Shown: one piece after another, positions 47,706-59,474 of the stretch
How the letters are laid out: every line of letters begins with the position of its first letter
How positions within the stretch are numbered: position 1 is the first letter of the stretch
Program-made: the position numbers and the translations under genes
The notes under the pieces: generated by a model
The model's database searches: none
What the model was told of the DNA's origin: nothing
What the model saw: the letters and a program-made list of their open reading frames with translations, nothing else
Source of the DNA: Hofstenia miamia
Taxonomy: Eukaryota; Xenacoelomorpha; Acoela
DNA length: 64,000 nucleotides
Direction of reading: 5' to 3'
NCBI GenBank assembly: GCA_004352715.1
Contig: SCFE01000081.1
Coordinates: 1,474,293 to 1,538,292, forward strand

Positions 47706-49950
47706 ATGAACGCAGCTTCGTCCTATGTGTTCGCTTACAATCTTTCAGAGTCGGAAGAATCTGAAGAGGAGGAAGTAGTCGTTTTACACGATAAAAAGAT
47801 AAATCAGAAAAAGCGTAGACGTGTATTAGACACAAATGTTCTAAAAATCGATTTTAATTGTTTACAAGAAGTGAAATTCGTAACTTCCTTCAAACCAATT
47901 AAATGTTCTCAATGTCCAGCAATTTTAACAAGCAATGAAACACTCTTAAATAATCTCGATGGGACAGGAAGAAAATGGCAATGCAGCTATTGTGAATCAG
48001 GTAACAGTTTAAGTGGCGAGCAGGATTCTATGCAGCTCGCAGNATAACACGTGATCGAAAGAAAGCTGAGGAAAAGATCGACATGAATGTTTGGACTGTA
48101 AATGCAATGCAGCAAGGTGGACGGCTACATGAACGCGGAAATGTTCACCTAGCTGCTTCAAAAATGAGGGCAGCTAAGAGCTATCTAGATCACAGGCCCA
48201 TGTCAAGTAGTTCTTCAAAAAACTTTGCTGCACAAGCAGTAGGAGATTATATAGATGCTCTAGATGACGAATGTAATGATNGACAGGAAGAAAATGGCAA
48301 TGCAGCTATTGTGAATCAGGTAACAGTTTAAGTGGCGAGCAGGATTCTATGCAGCTCGCAGACGACACGACCTATGTTTCAGAAAAAGCTGAAGAAATCA
48401 GCAAAGACAGTGATATGAAAAAAGAAATTTTTGAGGTTGACAAAGAAGACGATTCCATTATTAACTTTTGTATTGACGTTTCAGGTTCCATGGGGCAAAC
48501 AGTAATGACAAGGAAAGAAAAAAACAAAACTGTTTTAAGTGGCGAGCAGGATTCTATGCAGCTCGCAGACGACACGACCTATGTTTCAGAAAAAGCTGAA
48601 CAAATCAGCAAAGACAGTGATATGAAAAAAGAAATTTTTGAGGTTGACAAAGAAGACGATTCCATTATTAACTTTTGTATTGACGTTTCAGGTTCCATGG
48701 GGCAAACAGTAATGACAAGGAAAGAAGAAAACAAAACTGTTTATATATCTCGACTGGATGCAACAAAAGCAGCCATTTTGAACCAACTAGAAGAGCTCTC
48801 TAACAATAAACCCAATGTTAAGGTTGGAATCACCACATTTGGGAGCACGTTAGAGTATAAAGGCGATGGAATCTCTGCACTTGATGAAATATGTGATAAC
48901 TCAGTATTAAATGATAAAGAACAACTCTTAAAAATTGGAACTAGTATTTCCCCTCCAGAGGCAATTAAATCTACATTACCAAATCTAACTTCAATTGTCA
49001 AGAAATGTGAACCTTTAAATATGACTGCTTTGGGGCCGGCACTGTTGCTGTGCACTTCGGCAACTGTGAAATGTAGAGGATCCAAAGTTATACTTTGCAC
49101 AGATGGTATGGCTAATGTTGGTCTTGGAAGGCTTGAAAATTATACCAGTGAAGTTGATATTAGAAAAGCTGAGGAATTTTATGGATTCGTTTCAACGTAT
49201 GCCAATGAAATAGGCACCTCAATCTCAATATTAGCAATTAGTGGAGGCGAATGTCGATTAGCTGAACTGGGGAGTGTTGCAGCCAATACCAATGGCCAGG
49301 TGAATATTGTGGATCCTAATGATCTTGGTGAAGAATTTAAAGGAATACTTCAAGATAGTATCGTTGGCACCAATGTTAGAGCAACGGTTGTCCTCCCGAA
49401 GGGTTTCTATATAAGAGACTACATGGCATTAGATAATAAGTCAATCTTTCATAAGACCTTCGAGATTGGTACAGCAACTGCTTCAACAGAATTTACATTG
49501 GAATATGGATTAAACACAACAAATATAGAAAAAGATTCTGTTAGATTTCAGCTAATAATTGAGTATAAAAATAAGAAGGGGTCGAGCATAATTCGTGTTA
49601 TTGAAAAGCAAATGAAAATAACACGTGATCGAAAGAAAGCTGAGGAAAAGATCGACATGAATGTTTGGACTGTAAATGCAATGCAGCAAGGTGGACGGCT
49701 ACATGAACGCGGAAATGTTCACCTAGCTGCTTCAAAAATGAGGGCAGCTAAGAGCTATCTAGATCACAGGCCCATGTCAAGTAGTTCTTCAAAAAACTTT
49801 GCTGCACAAGCAGTAGGAGATTATATAGATGCTCTAGATGACGAATGTAATGATCATTCTTCTGCTCCATTGAAGGCGAAGCGATCTGACCAAAAATCTA
49901 AAAATTTATTCTCCAACTTGAAATTTAAATCCAAAAATTTAAAAAAATAA
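47706..49950 (+). CDS. Sec23-type zinc finger plus vWA protein, copy 3 (assembly-disrupted)
   Basis: This is a paralogue of the 41835 gene. The N-terminus (47706-48042) has the acidic/basic head and the CSQC..CSYC finger and stops at an N (48043). Bases 48044-48280 are a misplaced copy of 49618-49854. After the second N, 48282-48361 repeats 47963-48042, and from 48362 the frame runs to TAA at 49950. The vWA metal-site segment (CIDVSGSMGQ) occurs twice because of a 207-base in-frame tandem duplication (48328-48534 and 48535-48741). GMTALGPA is LNMTALGPA here, and CTDGM is kept. Without the insert and one repeat, the product would be close to the length of the complete copy. The divergence is patchy along the gene. 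Confidence 0.75.
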
Positions 49951-50972
49951 TTACTGTCTTTATCATTCTTAGCTTTGTATTGCAGTAATTATTTCTACAG
50001 TACTGATTATAAAAATGCATTTTTTCTTACAGATTTTATGTTTGGAAATATATTTACATGATAATATATAAACGGTAGGAGTCAAAGCAATATATTTGCT
50101 ATTAAGTAATCATTTGTACAGAGGGTTAGCAGAGGAGCAGTAAAACAGCAAGCACTCTTTGAGATTATATTTGCATCTGATGTTTCAAATGCGAAAATTA
50201 GTGAATAGAAACAAAATTTCTACTAATTGCAAATTCAATAAGAATATCAGCTATCAGCATAATTGGGAGAATATGTATCTGCTAGTGCTTTTGCAGAATG
50301 AATAATGAAGCTAACAAAAAAGGCTTATGGGTCAATTTGAACTATCGCCACGTTTCTTGTGTAAAGTCTCAATTTATAGCCATCCAAAAGACGACTTAAT
50401 GGACACATAAACGATATGATTTGCTAATAAATTAAATTTTACGTATGGTTTGCCAAAATGCCTTTAATATAGAAATTTACTTAATGTGATATATTTGACA
50501 ACTATAGTCATTATCACCAAACATTTGAATACTTAAACAGAAGTAAACATTTAGCAATTTTGCTTACAAACAATGCCATTGATATCATTTATAAAGAAGT
50601 TTTTAGTAGCTTTACTTTTGACGCATATAATGTCAATTTTGTAGATTGAAAATTTTTTATTCTTTGTTATTTTTCGTAAAAATATTAATGTTTCTAAACA
50701 AAGTTTAATTATTTTTTATTATGTAAAATAATGTTGAAAAGAAAATTTATGGCTGCATAAATTATTCCATATCTTTTTAAATTAACCATACATTAATTTT
50801 AAACACATATTTTACACAGGTTAGGGTTAGGACTAGGGCTATAACTGTTGACTTCCAAAAGACAGCTTTGTGTCACTAGGGGTCAAGCACAATATGTGAT
50901 ACTTGAATAAGTGGGCATGTACTAAATGCATACTACTTAGCATAAAAATTAATATTATAGATATACTCAAAG
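49951..50972. other. Intergenic, nothing recognised
   Basis: AT-rich 3' flank of the vWA cluster without a clear poly(A) signal assignment or gene. Confidence 0.35.
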
Positions 50973-53265
50973 ACAGGCCTGGAAACGGGTCAAACTTTTC
51001 GGACCCAAATAATGTGTAGACCCGTTTTCCTGCATTTAACACGACGTCACCCGACTTGTTCATGAAACATTTGGACCTAAGACCAATGCAAAAGTTAAAG
51101 CTAACAAAATAAATTTAATCTTAAACTGCCTACCGTCGATTATAAATGACAAAGCCTTTTCCACATTTAAAAGCAATTTTCTCCAAGTCTATTAGCAAAT
51201 TTGAAAATCATAAAGCATGGCCAAGCCTATTGGGGAACATGCTTTAGTTCAATGTTGAAGACTTCAGTTAAAGGGTATTTCTGTGGTTGAAGTTTTTGAA
51301 AAGAATAACAATTTTTCTTCAAAGATATCCCGAACCCATTGAGGCGTGTCGTCCGCAAACTCCGACGTCGCCGGTCCAAACGCCCCTGCTACCAAAGACT
51401 CTCTTCTATTGCGTGTTGCTTTCAGATTGACCATAGCATTAATAATTTTTACTTATAAGCGTTTAAAAATATTTTTTACAATAAGGAAAAATTTGCAAAA
51501 TCTCCAGGCAGCTTAAGGTTACTAAAATGGTACAACATAATATAATAGTAAGAAAATGAATTATATCTCCAGATTTACCACTGCATATTTATGAAACTAG
51601 TTTGTACACTATACAGATATTGTACAGTAGGTCCCATGCCCATGACTGGTTCGTAGCCCGTACCCATGAAAATAGACCCGTTGGATTGTCCGGGCCCGTA
51701 TGCTAAGCCCGTTATGTCCATTGCTAAATGATATTTGACTAAAATATATTGATGAAACAAGAAAAACTTCAACTTTGTACTAAAAAGAAACATACTTAAA
51801 CTATCATAGCCATCAACGAAGTTTACATCAATAAAAAATTTAATTTTTTGTTGAAATCACTGAAAAGCTAAATTTTACAACTATAAAATCATAATTAAGT
51901 TATGTTTTGAACAAATTTATCAACAAATTTTTTCAGTCTTTGATAACGTGCGCTTAGAACATCATAACCACAATGAGGGCTAGGATTTATATGCCTAAGG
52001 CCACGGTTAGACTACGTGATTGGTAGCAAGAAAAGAAATAAAATCACGTCGAAACGCCAAGATAATTTGCGTTTCGACGTGATTTTGTTTCTTTTCTTTT
52101 TACCAATCACGTAGTCTAACCGTGGCCGAAGGCATAAAACAGATTTTTACTCATATTTTGACACAGTTTTCTTTAACGTATATTTCCATGATAGCTCGCA
52201 TATTCCATCATATTTCCCACACTAATGTCACAAATAGCAAATATTTCACTGAATTTTATCTGTTCCTGCAACACCTCGAAACTGAATATTGGAACTTTTG
52301 AAACTCGTTTACTTGCTGGACGACAACTTAGTGTAGGAATTGTGTTTCATTATCTTTCAGTTTCGCCCTTAAGGTATAACGCAACTGCAAGGACGGGTAT
52401 TTCTTTGCAGCGAGTTTGAGATACTTGATAATGTCATAAAACTAGTGCAGTGGGAGATGTAAAAAAAAGCTTAATGCCTTACAAGAAATCTCGATCTACG
52501 CTCCATGAGAAAATTTGCACAAGCTATAAAGAAGAAAAAATCCATGCAGCTGATTTTAATCCTTTAAATGTTCCTATATACAGAAATGTGCCTCTAGTCT
52601 AGGTGGGTCAAATTCAAACACGAATATTCATGACTGTTAATCACTTGAAACAACATTTATGTGTTTCTTAGTATAAATGTGTATACCTTGGTAATTATAT
52701 ATCTGTTCCCTTTAATGTAGTTTTTATACATATTTTAAAGCATATTTTCGAAATTTCGGCGCATTATTTTACGACGAATATTTCCGGATAAAAAATCCGG
52801 GTCCTAACCATCATTGACAGCACATCAAACAGTAAGAAAATAATTAAATAATTAAATTGAAATTACAGTGCACTGCTATTATGACTTTGAAAAATAAATA
52901 AATTACATTAATTCATCTTCTGAATTTACAATATAATGTACACAAGTACTATATCATTAATAATGCAATATCAGATGCCATAGTGAAATGGTATTCCTTA
53001 AAATTGATGAAGGCAATGAATTTTATGAGTAATATTTTATGTATTGTTTTGTAATTTCTACGATAAATCTACATGAAGGTTAGTATTACACCAAATACAT
53101 ATACATAGATATACATAGATAATGTACATCAAACAAATGATTTTAAGAATGTACATCTTCGAGTAACAACGACAAATATTAATGCAGAGCCCGTATGTCC
53201 GGCCCGTGTCCGTAATATAGAGTGCACGTACACTTTTACCCGTGGCCGTTACGAGCCCTACCCCA
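50973..53265. mobile_element. Possible degraded hAT-like element(s) with GGGTC-rich ends
   Basis: CAGGCCTGGAAACGGGTC (from 50974) and, near 53245-53263 reverse-complemented, TAGGGCTCGTAACGG look like related terminal repeats. A further cluster at about 51640-51710 has GCCCGT and GACCCGT repeats. No transposase frame and no 8-base duplication were found, so the extent and the assumption of a single element are uncertain. A separate MITE lies inside. Confidence 0.35.
51992..52134. mobile_element. Palindromic MITE with TA target site
   Basis: A 143-base near-perfect inverted repeat. The left arm runs TGCCTAAGGCCACGGTTAGA and onward; the right arm is its reverse complement with few mismatches, around a short centre. 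TA lies on both sides (51990-51991, 52135-52136), as for Tc1/mariner-type non-autonomous elements. The high arm identity suggests recent origin. It would fold into a long hairpin if transcribed. Confidence 0.8.
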
Positions 53266-54166
53266 GTAGATATCAATTACAAAGAGATTTACGAAATCTG
53301 AAAAAATGTATTTTATGGAGTGCAACCCAGTCTGTTCCCTTTAATGCAGTGTTCAAGACAGCTTAAATTAATTTCAGATATGAAAACGCAACATATCACC
53401 AAAATAAAAAATATATTTGTTTTCACACACATAATAACTAACTAGTAGTGGGATATATTATATATTTGGTATCGTTATAAGTCATTTTTATAACAAATGC
53501 TACTCATCGTGTACTAGCCTGAACAACTGAATGGATTAGCACGAATTCAAGGTAACAAAATTACCATGTGGAAAAATATGACGAAAAAATATACTTGAAT
53601 GAAATACAAATTGCATTAAAATCAATTCACACTACTTCGCCATACCAAAAGACTTCGAAATGACATAAAAATGCAGGTCTATTTATTTGGAATAGATTAA
53701 TTTACTTAAATCAAACAACCTCTACCCGTTTCAGACCTGAATCTCAGCTTTGTGTCATGCTATGCATGACATTTTGGCAGACAAACAATAATTGTTAGCT
53801 TCCGCGATTGCATTTCATGCTTAAGTGCATGAAAGCATTCTTACTTCATATATAATGGTGGCGTTGAGTGATTATACGACTATTTTATTGCGCAAAGTAT
53901 GAATACCAAGAATTTGATTATATTATTGAATAAGAAATGAAAATACAGTATAGTTTCCTCAAACAAGTTTCAAGGAACAGGGCAGTTTTTTTCAATATAT
54001 CCCATGCTCGTTATATCCTATGTACCATAGTTTATTGAGTAATGGTGGTAAATAAACATCATTATATATTTTAAATAAGTAATTGGAGAGTACATAAGGT
54101 AATAAACGGCGGCCACAAAATTTCAAAGCCACCATTAACTCCAATATCTGAAGGGCTGCGTCGGAC
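53266..54166. other. Intergenic, nothing recognised
   Basis: AT-rich sequence without a supported gene or repeat. Confidence 0.35.
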
Positions 54167-54540
54167 CAGTGGCCTCACTGTACAATTGGGGGCCCGGTGT
54201 TGTATGTCAATTTAGGGACCTCTACTGCCCCTAATTTTGTGTATTAAATTTTCAGTTCCCGCTTTGGTATACAGTAATGCTTTTTAATACTGAAAATTTT
54301 GTACATATACATGTGTATGACCTGCATAACTATTGGGTCTCCAAAATTATCAATTAAAGAACATTTGTCTAGTTTTGATTCCCTAATTTTTTCTACATTT
54401 ATATAATTACTTTGTTATTTTGGGGCCCCAAAAGGCTACAAATTCCAAACTTGGTGGCCCCAAATTTCTTTAAAATTGATTTTTAAATTTTTTATCGTTT
54501 GTAGCTGGTGCGACCGCACCCCCTCAGTGACACCTCTTTG
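54167..54540. mobile_element. Possible short hAT-like element
   Basis: CAGTGGCCTCACTG at the left and, reverse-complemented, CAAAGAGGTGTCACTGAG at the right share a GTGxxxTCACTG core. The ends are G/C-rich (GGGGGCCCGG; GGTGCGACCGCACCCCC), unlike the flanks. Flanking octamers match only partly. There is no reading frame. Confidence 0.35.
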
Positions 54541-54754
54541 TCCAACAGCTGTAAGTAAGCTCTAGCAAAAATGTGAAAACCGCATGATTATTTGCATAAA
54601 TTCAGTCATTAAGTCGGAAGCATTTGTGAATTTGATGTGTGACGAAAAAAAATGTACCTCGTCCCTTTTTGCAAATTTAAATTGTTATTTATCGCTAAGC
54701 ACGCGCTAATTATTTTTTTGCCCTTGCCTTTTCGTTCTTTACGTTAGCAGCCTT

Positions 54755-55480
54755 TTGATCGATTATGATAAGCGTCTCAAGTTGGTTGGTGACACTACCT
54801 TTTGGGAGGCCATAAGCAAATCGGAATCAAGAATTGGTATTGACATGCTTCGCGATATTATTTCTTGGTCAAAGAGCACAGAATGGTTTTGCAGCCAATA
54901 TCTTCTTTCGCAACTTACTCCTCCGATAGAACTTGAGATGGATGACACTTTTGTCAGTCGCGTTAATTGTGTAAAACTGCTTGTACAGTCCAATTTGAAG
55001 TGGTCTGAAAGCACAAATTACTTTTTTAGGAAAGCTTCGAATCGTCTACATTTCCTTAAGTTATCCATCCATAATAGAGTTATCCCTAATCACGTGTACA
55101 TCATTTATATTTCTACCGTGAGGCAAATTTTGGAATATTGCGCTGCTTTGTAGCACAGTCGAATTCCACAAAGTCAATGCCAATGCGACAAGATTAAGAG
55201 TGTACAGCGACGTGCTTTCAAAATAAATATGCCCAAATTGAAATATTCTGAACCGTGACAAAAACTACGTTCAGTTACGCCTTTGAACGGAGAGAAATTA
55301 TTTGTGATAACCTATGGAATGATATCCAGAGGTCCACACATCTCCTTCATTATCTTGTTCCTCAAAAACGCATTTATTCCTACACTTTACGCCTTTAACA
55401 TAAATACGACACTTTTGCCAAAACGAATCGCTTTGCATCTTCTTTTGTCCTTTCGCAGATTTGGAAAAGATATAAATTAG
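54755..55480 (+). pseudogene. LINE C-terminal fragment (CR1/L2-like)
   Basis: A 132-codon frame then a broken continuation. Text such as VNCVKLLVQSNLKW, FFRKASNRLHFLK and TVRQILEYCAAL, followed after a stop by QCDKIKSVQRRAFKI, is the conserved stretch after the reverse transcriptase palm in CR1/L2-type LINEs. A stop (TAG after CAAL) and at least one frameshift show it is dead. The 5' part of the element is missing. Confidence 0.7.
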
Positions 55481-55937
55481 TTTGCGCACCTACTTAAGTT
55501 TGTTTTATCCAACATGGCTGGATATTTCTTTATTATGAATTTTGTTATTTTTGTTTATCCCCTTTTGACTCTTTGTCACCGGAAGCTGTTGTTCAATATA
55601 TTTATATATTTATTTATTTATGTATAACAAATTCGCTAATCATAATTATAAAAATAGCGCAAGTAACAGCTTGCTGAAACGGCTACATATAACCTAAAGT
55701 CCACTTGAACTGTTCACTGTGTGGTTACAATATTTTCGACTACAATGTAATTTTTATGTACGAATATTATAATCAGAAAATTGACGGTGGATACTTTAAT
55801 GTGACAATCTTCATTTTTAGGTCCTTTTACGTTCCGTTTGCAATGAATTACATTCTTTGTTGCGTCAATCGAATGCAATTTAGCCTACAGGAAACAAAAA
55901 CCGCTTGCCGCACAGATATTAAATGTAAATTAGGAGC
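55481..55937. other. Intergenic, nothing recognised
   Basis: Sequence between the LINE fragment and the telomere-like repeat. No gene supported. Confidence 0.35.
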
Positions 55938-55988
55938 AGGGTTAGGGTTAGGGTTAGGGTTAAACCCTAACCCTAACCCTAAACCCCA
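55938..55988. repeat. Head-to-head interstitial telomeric repeat
   Basis: Four copies of GGGTTA on the + strand meet, at about 55961-55964, three copies of CCCTAA, giving a perfect inverted array of vertebrate-type telomere hexamers. This is the orientation expected at a telomere-telomere fusion or at a telomerase-assisted repair site. Confidence 0.9.
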
Positions 55989-57159
55989 AAATTACACCAA
56001 TGAACTATGTGGATAGCGACTAATGAAATAATTTCTTATTCATAAATAGCTTGAACATTGCAATTCAAACAATTAACAACACAATCAATTCGCTTACTTT
56101 TAGATTAATTTTCGAGTTGTAACAATATCTATACAAAAGTGCAAAAACTGGAGTAATATTACAAGGAAAAATTGAAAATTTGATGAAGAACATTTGAGTA
56201 GTGCATTTCTGTTTTTAAACATCTTAAACAACATGATATTGAAAAAATTTTGACATTTCGAAAGGCGTTTTTTATCATCACTATTCGCTTACAAAATAAT
56301 TTGAAATAATTCTTATTTCACAAAAGAAAAATGCATTAATATATTAATAAAAATCACTCTCCATCAAAAACCCAGTTTGGATTTAGTTCGAATTTTATCA
56401 TGACTAAAGCAATATCATCTATTACTGGAAAAACTAAATTTAATTTAAGCAAAAATTATCCACAGTTGTTACATTTCAATATTATATTTCAATAAACTTT
56501 ACAATTTAACTAGTAGGTAAATTTATTCGCAGATCTACCAAAACAGTTGCTAATTTCTTAGTTAACTACAAAAAGTATATAAATAGTAGAATTTAATCGT
56601 ACTACTATTTTACAACGAATTTAGAAAATCTTAGAGTCACTCTACTGGGATTAATGTTGTTTTCTTATTATGTGAAACAATACATAATAGAACTCTTAAA
56701 GCAATATTCGAAGGAAGAAAGCAGATTGATAAATTAAAGATATCTTAAGAAAAATAAATTGAAAATTTATGCTGAAAAAGTTTTTTTGAACAAAAACTGA
56801 TGCATTCTTTCCACTAAAGTTAAGAGAGATTGCAACCGAGATAAACCATTTACTTCAGCTTCGACAGAGTTAATAAATTCATTTTTGTTAAGTCAATATA
56901 ATTATCAAAGGCCGCAAAAATTATTAATTGAGTAGTGAGACCATTAATGTGTATCAACAAATCCATAGAAGTGGTTCAGAATAATATTCCGTCTAACCTG
57001 TATTTCAATTCAAAATTAATCAATATGCATAACACATAGAAATTTACAATTTGCTAAATCAATATATTCATTTCAACAACAGAACTATTAAAATCATAAA
57101 AAATGTAAAAAATACTACCTATATGTAATCTTACATATTCATGTATTTTATATACACAT
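55989..57159. other. Intergenic, nothing recognised
   Basis: AT-rich. Upstream exons of the gene proposed at 57701 might be expected here or further away, but none could be fixed. Confidence 0.3.
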
Positions 57160-57174
57160 GTATATATATATATT

Positions 57175-57212
<38 letters not shown>

Positions 57213-57337
57213 NNNNNNNNNNNNNNNNNNNNNNNNNNNNNNNNNNNNNNNNNNNNNNNNNNNNNNNNNNNNNNNNNNNNNNNNNNNNNNNNNNNNNNNN
57301 NNNNNNNNNNNNNNATATATATATATATATATATATA
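57160..57337. repeat. (TA)n microsatellite containing an assembly gap
   Basis: TA repeats flank 102 N (57213-57314). Confidence 0.85.
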
Positions 57338-57700
57338 TTTATATCAAAGTAGGAACCAATCAGGATTTTTGCTGACCCGATTTAACCGGCCAAGCTTTTT
57401 CTCAACCATTTGTAACCAGCCGGTCAACCGTTCTATTTTTACAGAATTTTGACCGGTTTCCACCGGCACCCAGAATTTGATATTCGCGACTTGATAGGGA
57501 TATTTTCTCAAAGTTAAGGAAAAAGCACAAAATGGTAAAGATTAAGAAACATAGATTCTTAAATTGGACTGCTTGTAAATTTCATAGTCAGCAAATTGTC
57601 CCTACAAATTATGATTCTAAATTGCTTTGTCAAATTTTGCTTCTTTCAAGTCCGAAAATGCTTCAACAGTATCTTCTTTTACAACTGTAAAAATTTTCAG

Positions 57701-58516
57701 AAAAATGTTCTTCCGCAGAAAAGAAGTGGTACTGAGCCTCAAATTCTTACGATGATATCACGAAAAATTGTGGGAATTTCTTCTGAGATGAGGAAATGTG
57801 AAGATTTAGATTTCCAGAACTTAAGAGGATGTACGTAATCTATACCACAACAAATTCTATGTCGAACAATGTGGTATGCATTGTGTAGACCATATTTTTA
57901 AGTAAAATCTAAGTATAACCTGCATCAAGAAAGCCCAAGCGATTAGGTGGGTGTCTTACTGTAGGACTAGTTTATTGGAAATGTGGGGTGGTGGCCTATG
58001 TATTTTAAATTCTGGCAGGTATTATGCAGTTACGGACTAAATTTGGTCACTTACGTCTTTGTATATCATGCAGTAAAGTTGCAAAAATAAATTCTAATAT
58101 ATCACTAATATAATATATAAAACCTACTAATTTCATTACTAAGAATAACATTAAAACATTAGAGAATTTTGTTGCAACTAAAACTTGGTCAAAAAATAAA
58201 ACACAGCGGTTTGGACAATAACAAAAATTTCTGTTTTTGTATTTTAATGTACTTTTTATAAAAGGAAAAAAAGACTTTCTAAATGATGTCACACAATTTT
58301 GATGCTATATGCATATATTGCCTGAAACCATGATCTCACTTTTCAGCACGTAAAATGCATAGCTTATCCATCAGCATGTGAAGAAAGTGGCCTAAACTAA
58401 ACACTTTTATCGTTGGCACGCTTTCGTGATATATTTTAACTACATTTTCTTAAGTATTCTTTGTCATTACAGCGAGTGCAGCAGAAGCAAAGACATTTAT
58501 GCTCATAAGAACATGA
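57701..58516 (+). CDS. Two probable terminal exons of an unidentified gene
   Basis: Exon 57701-57830 follows the acceptor ATTTTCAG, is open for 43 codons plus one base (TEPQILTMISRKIVGISSEM, then RKCEDLDFQNLRG) and ends at the donor GTACGT. Exon 58473-58516 follows TTTGTCATTACAG and, joined in matching phase 1, reads SSAAEAKTFMLIRT and then TGA. The frame upstream of 57701 is also open to an alternative acceptor CTTTCAAG near 57650. The predicted C-terminus is helical and charged. The family was not recognised and the upstream exons are missing. The call rests on two good splice signals and phase agreement only. Confidence 0.4.
57839..58460. other. Candidate intron and flanking sequence
   Basis: It would be the 642-base intron of the gene proposed at 57701-58516. 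A minus-strand frame ending at a GTAAGT near 58050 was seen but has no acceptor or domain support. Confidence 0.3.
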
Positions 58517-58647
58517 GGAATTAATCACTGGTGGATTACAATACATATTCAATGACCAAAAATTATCTTACGAATTCTGCACTCAAATAATCTCTGTGCT
58601 TACTAGTAATATCGTCAACCGACATAACAAATATATATGTACATGTA

Positions 58648-59246
58648 TGTTAATATATATATATNNNNNNNNNNNNNNNNNNNNNNNNNNNNNNNNNNNN
58701 NNNNNNNNNNNNNNNNNNNNNNNNNNNNNNNNNNNNNNNNNNNNNNNNNNNNNNNNNNNNNNNNNNNNNNNNNNNNNNNNNNNNNNNNNNNNNNNNNNNN
58801 NNNNNNNNNNNNNNNNNNNNNNNNNNNNNNNNNNNNNNNNNNNNNNNNNNNNNNNNNNNNNNNNNNNNNNNNNNNNNNNNNNNNNNNNNNNNNNNNNNNN
58901 NNNNNNNNNNNNNNNNNNNNNNNNNNNNNNNNNNNNNNNNNNNNNNNNNNNNNNNNNNNNNNNNNNNNNNNNNNNNNNNNNNNNNNNNNNNNNNNNNNNN
59001 NNNNNNNNNNNNNNNNNNNNNNNNNNNNNNNNNNNNNNNNNNNNNNNNNNNNNNNNNNNNNNNNNNNNNNNNNNNNNNNNNNNNNNNNNNNNNNNNNNNN
59101 NNNNNNNNNNNNNNNNNNNNNNNNNNNNNNNNNNNNNNNNNNNNNNNNNNNNNNNNNNNNNNNNNNNNNNNNNNNNNNNNNNNNNNNNNNNNNNNNNNNN
59201 NNNNNNNNNNNNNNNNNNNNNNNNNNNNNNNNNNNNNNNNNNNNNN

Positions 59247-59277
<31 letters not shown>
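58648..59277. repeat. (TA)n microsatellite containing an assembly gap
   Basis: TA repeats flank 582 N (58665-59246). Confidence 0.85.
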
Positions 59278-59280
<3 letters not shown>

Positions 59281-59474
59281 CTATTGTTATTTATATTTCT
59301 AATTTTGCTTAGTTTATTTTATGTACATTTTATGTTGTATTTCAAACATTAATATTTGTTCAAAATACAGATTCGTAAATTTTTGCACCAATTGTAGTGC
59401 AAAATAGTCTAATAGAACTAATGAATATAAAGTAACATCAATACTTGAAATTCAGAACTGATTAATAACCCATT

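Noticed and set aside
48741-49100. 119-codon minus-strand frame
   Set aside because: Antisense of vWA copy 3; no independent support.
58047-58292. 81-codon minus-strand frame ending at a perfect GTAAGT
   Set aside because: The donor is good, but no acceptor, start context or partner exon was found, and it overlaps the intron of the + strand exons proposed at 57701-58516.
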